NCBI GenBank assembly: GCA_021790495.1
Contig: JAJYGZ010000216.1
Span: 1-7,426, forward strand
Length of the DNA: 7,426 nt
DNA from: Actinomycetes bacterium
Lineage (GTDB): Bacteria; Actinomycetota; Acidimicrobiia; Acidimicrobiales; Acidimicrobiaceae
Direction: 5' to 3'
Below the pieces are notes generated by a model, which saw only the letters and a list, made by a program, of their open reading frames with translations, had not been told where the DNA came from and did no database searches. This document shows positions 5,387 to 7,426 of this stretch, piece after piece. Positions within the stretch are counted from its first letter, which is position 1; each line of letters begins with the position of its first letter. The position numbers and the translations under genes were made by a program.

Positions 5387-6754
5387 ATGCACCGATTTGA
5401 CGAAGAAGAGAAGAAGCTTGCGGCCAGCATCATCGAATACGCGATAGATAGGATCGCGACCGAGTCGGTGCCCCTGGACGGCCCCAAGTCCTCCAAAGAG
5501 TTGGCCGCTCTCTACGGGGCGAACATATCTGAAGATGGGATTGGAGGCGAGGAGGCGCTTCGGCGCTTCGCGCAGGGTTATGCGCCAGCCACGCTGACTT
5601 CGGACAATCCCCGATCTTGGGCCTTTGTGCCCGTTGCACCAACCAAAGCGGCAACCTTGTTCGACCTCGTGGTTTCTGCTTCGTGCATTAGCGGAACCAC
5701 CTGGATCGAGGGAGCGGGAGCGATCTATCTGGAGAACGAAGCCCTTTCTTGGCTCGCGTCGCTTGCGGGTCTGCCATCTGGGGCTGGCGGCACTTTCGTT
5801 TCGGGCGGATCGGCGGGAAATCTCGCGGGCATGGTGGCCGGCCGTGAAAGGGCCAGAAGGTTGGGAACACTCAATGGCAAGGGAGCGGTTATGGCCTCCG
5901 CGGATGCGCACTCCTCGGTCACGATGGCCGCGCGCATCACCGACGTTGACGTTGTCTTAGCCAAAGGTGATGCCAAGGGAAAACTTACTGGCGCTGCGCT
6001 AAAGGAGACGTTCGTATCGCTGGACCATGACGACCAAAAGCGGATGTTTGCCGTATTCGCCACCGCGGGGGTAACAAATACCGGAATCGTCGACGACTTG
6101 GCGAGCGTGGCGGAGTTCTGCAAGGATCATGGGCTGTGGATGCACGTCGATGCGGCCTATGGCGGCGCCGGCTTGAGTACTCCGACGGTTCGCAATCTCT
6201 TCAACGGGATCGAGTTCGCGAACTCGTTGGTGATCGACCCCCACAAGTGGCTGTTTGCGCCTTTCGACTGCGCGGCCATCATCTACGCGGATCCTGCCGA
6301 CGGCGCTCGGGCCATGACCCAGGAAGCCTCGTACCTGGACGATGTGAATAAGGACCGCGACTGGAATCCTGCCAGCTTCGCGTATCACCTGACAAGGCGA
6401 GTTCGCGGGCTTCCTTTTTGGTTTTCGCTCGCGACCTATGGAGTGCGCGCGTATCGAGAGGCGATCGAGCAAACGCTAAGAATCGCCGAGTTTTGTGCGA
6501 GTGAGATCCGCACGCGACCGTACCTCGAGCTGGCAATCGAGCCCGAGCTGTCGGTGGTGGTTTTCAGACGGTCGGGCTGGAGAGACCAAGACTACGTAGC
6601 GTGGTGCGACAAGCTGCTCGAGGATCAGATCGCATTTGTCCAGCCGACGACGTATCAAGGCGAGCGACTCATGCGTTTCTGCTTTGTCAATCCGCTCACT
6701 TCGAAGTTCGATGTTACCGAGGTGCTTGATACCATGGCGCCAGCACAACTCTAA
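5387..6754 (+). CDS. Group II PLP-dependent amino-acid decarboxylase
   Basis: A complete 455-residue (457 from ATG 5381) pyridoxal-phosphate enzyme of the group II decarboxylases, which include aromatic-L-amino-acid, glutamate, diaminobutyrate and cysteine-sulfinate decarboxylases. It should convert an amino acid to an amine plus CO2 in the cytosol. Numbered from 5387, the PLP lysine is Lys287 in DPHKWLFAPFDC, Asp255 in HVDAAYGGAG contacts the pyridine nitrogen, and His175 in ADAHSSV stacks on the ring. The phosphate-site block FVSGGSAGNLAG and the segment TRRVRGLPFWFSLATYG are also typical. Length is a little under the usual 470-500. The substrate is not clear: the family's specificity residues are not diagnostic here, and the aromatic, diaminobutyrate and aspartate types all remain possible. 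It is divergent from the amidase, with a long leader containing direct and inverted repeats, so it looks individually regulated. The class is certain; the substrate is unknown. Confidence 0.92.
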   Translation: MHRFDEEEKKLAASIIEYAIDRIATESVPLDGPKSSKELAALYGANISEDGIGGEEALRRFAQGYAPATLTSDNPRSWAFVPVAPTKAATLFDLVVSASCISGTTWIEGAGAIYLENEALSWLASLAGLPSGAGGTFVSGGSAGNLAGMVAGRERARRLGTLNGKGAVMASADAHSSVTMAARITDVDVVLAKGDAKGKLTGAALKETFVSLDHDDQKRMFAVFATAGVTNTGIVDDLASVAEFCKDHGLWMHVDAAYGGAGLSTPTVRNLFNGIEFANSLVIDPHKWLFAPFDCAAIIYADPADGARAMTQEASYLDDVNKDRDWNPASFAYHLTRRVRGLPFWFSLATYGVRAYREAIEQTLRIAEFCASEIRTRPYLELAIEPELSVVVFRRSGWRDQDYVAWCDKLLEDQIAFVQPTTYQGERLMRFCFVNPLTSKFDVTEVLDTMAPAQL

Positions 6755-6910
6755 GAACGTGCACTTTTCTTTTTGCACCGATGGGTTATCATCTGGCGAC
6801 ATCAGATGTGCCATGGCATGCGGGCAGCTCCGACTGCCGTCGAGTGTTGCCGAAAGGATATGAATGTTTCCTCCAGAGAGCCTTTTTGACCGATTTGGGA
6901 TGGGCATTTT
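6755..6910. other. Intergenic region before the secreted repeat protein
   Basis: About 156 bases with no credible gene. It holds two small hairpins: CATCTG/CAGATG at 6790-6808 (6 base pairs, loop GCGACAT) and GGCAG/CTGCC at 6823-6838 (5 base pairs, loop CTCCGA). Just after the decarboxylase stop, GTGCA/TGCAC (6759-6778) flank a pyrimidine-rich loop. No good terminator with a T tract is visible, and no -35/-10 pair stands out. It may be the leader of the following gene, but I could not match it to a known riboswitch class. Confidence 0.4.
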
Positions 6911-7426
6911 ATGAAAGTCGATTTGAGAAAAATCAGGAGCAGGCAACTGCGGCGTGAGCCCAAGCATGGCGGCGTGAGCAAGTTGATGAGGTTCGGATTC
7001 ACGAAAGTCGCCGTGGTTCTTGTGTTGGCCGCACTGATAGGGTTACCATCGACCGCCAACGCTTCGCGAGCCAACCTGGCTAAAGGGCCAATCGGAGGAG
7101 CTCGGCTGAGCGCGTCGGTAACCAGCGACCCTTCGGTATTTGCCTTCGGTTCCGCTACCTATCAAGGCTCAACCGGGACGAACCTGCTTAATTATCCGAT
7201 AGTGGGGATCGCCCCGACCAAGAGCGGCAACGGATATTGGGAAGCCGCCTCTGACGGCGGAGTGTTTACCTTCGGAGATGCCCAGTTCTTCGGCTCGATG
7301 GGAGCCGTAACCCTGAACCGCCCAGTGGTGGGAATCGCCGCCACTCCGAGCGGGAACGGGTATTGGCTCGTCGCCTCTGACGGCGGAGTGTTTACCTTCG
7401 GAGGCGCCCAGTTCTTCGGCGATCTG
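6911..7426 (+). CDS. Secreted tandem-repeat protein of Acidimicrobiia type (5' part)
   Basis: A 172-codon open frame running off the right edge with no stop, so only the N-terminal part is seen. Residues 27-51 are a signal peptide: basic start (RFGFTK), hydrophobic core [13 protein letters not shown], and the cleavage motif STANA before Ser52. A 42-residue repeat follows: residues 94-135 and 136 onward share the pattern (Y/R)P(I/V)VGIA.(T)..[21 protein letters not shown] preceding half repeat, [18 protein letters not shown] (72-89), matches only the second half of the unit, as in beta-propellers that start mid-blade. Such repeats are abundant in exported proteins of Acidimicrobiia; their function is unknown, with cell-surface or cell-wall roles often assumed. 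The start is uncertain: ATG 6911 gives a long basic n-region, while ATG 6986 would give a more usual 26-residue signal peptide, and neither has a strong ribosome binding site. Any C-terminal enzyme domain lies outside the window. Confidence 0.85.
   Translation, partial: MKVDLRKIRSRQLRREPKHGGVSKLMRFGFTKVAVVLVLAALIGLPSTANASRANLAKGPIGGARLSASVTSDPSVFAFGSATYQGSTGTNLLNYPIVGIAPTKSGNGYWEAASDGGVFTFGDAQFFGSMGAVTLNRPVVGIAATPSGNGYWLVASDGGVFTFGGAQFFGDL
7190..7426 (+). repeat. In-frame 126-base tandem repeat in the secreted protein gene
   Basis: Unit 1 is 7190-7315 and unit 2 starts at 7316 and is cut at 7426. Within the units, 32 consecutive bases are identical (7246-7277 against 7372-7403), and after a two-base difference a further 15 match. 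The period is exactly 42 codons. Synonymous positions are conserved too, which points to recent duplication or gene conversion rather than protein selection alone. Confidence 0.85.

Noticed and set aside
5369..5911. Minus-strand open frame of 180 codons opposite the decarboxylase
   Set aside because: It lies against a gene with intact catalytic motifs, and its translation is Arg/Ser/Gly-rich without recognisable domains.
6759..6778. GTGCA/TGCAC hairpin as the decarboxylase terminator
   Set aside because: The stem is only five base pairs and the T-rich run is inside the loop instead of after the stem.
6476..6967. Minus-strand open frame spanning the end of the decarboxylase and the next gene start
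   Set aside because: It overlaps two supported genes, and the translation has no recognisable family features.
7190..7426. Regularly spaced repeats as a CRISPR array
   Set aside because: The repeat is in frame with a 42-codon period inside a signal-peptide-bearing gene, and the sequence between identical parts is also similar.

Overview
The window is a GC-rich bacterial chromosome segment with closely packed genes. It most likely comes from an actinobacterium of the class Acidimicrobiia or a relative. The main clue is the last gene, which encodes a secreted protein with tandem '[22 protein letters not shown]'-type repeats; these are characteristic of that group's exported proteins. The lineage call is inferred from protein style only, since no rRNA or other phylogenetic marker is present.

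Layout, left to right. (1) The 3' part of a larC-type gene (nickel-pincer cofactor biosynthesis), cut by the left edge, is followed on the same strand after 70 bases by a complete aldo/keto reductase. (2) A perfect 30-base palindrome lies between this pair and a block of three minus-strand genes, where it probably terminates converging transcription. (3) The minus-strand block contains, in transcription order, an amidase-signature hydrolase, a MarR-type regulator and a patatin-like phospholipase. (4) A divergent intergenic region of about 305 bases separates the amidase from a plus-strand group II PLP-dependent amino-acid decarboxylase. It contains an 18-base direct repeat, a GC-rich hairpin and a long inverted repeat in the decarboxylase leader. 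(5) A second intergenic stretch of about 156 bases leads to the start of the secreted repeat protein, which runs off the right edge.

The genes do not form one obvious pathway. LarC prepares a cofactor, the reductase acts on carbonyls, and the amidase and decarboxylase could both handle amides or amines of small metabolites. The MarR regulator is well placed to control the patatin gene behind it and perhaps itself. I see no tRNA, rRNA, CRISPR array, transposase or phage gene. Most of the window looks like ordinary metabolic gene content. The observations most worth following are the palindrome, the repeat-rich regulatory region before the decarboxylase, and the near-identical repeats of the secreted protein.
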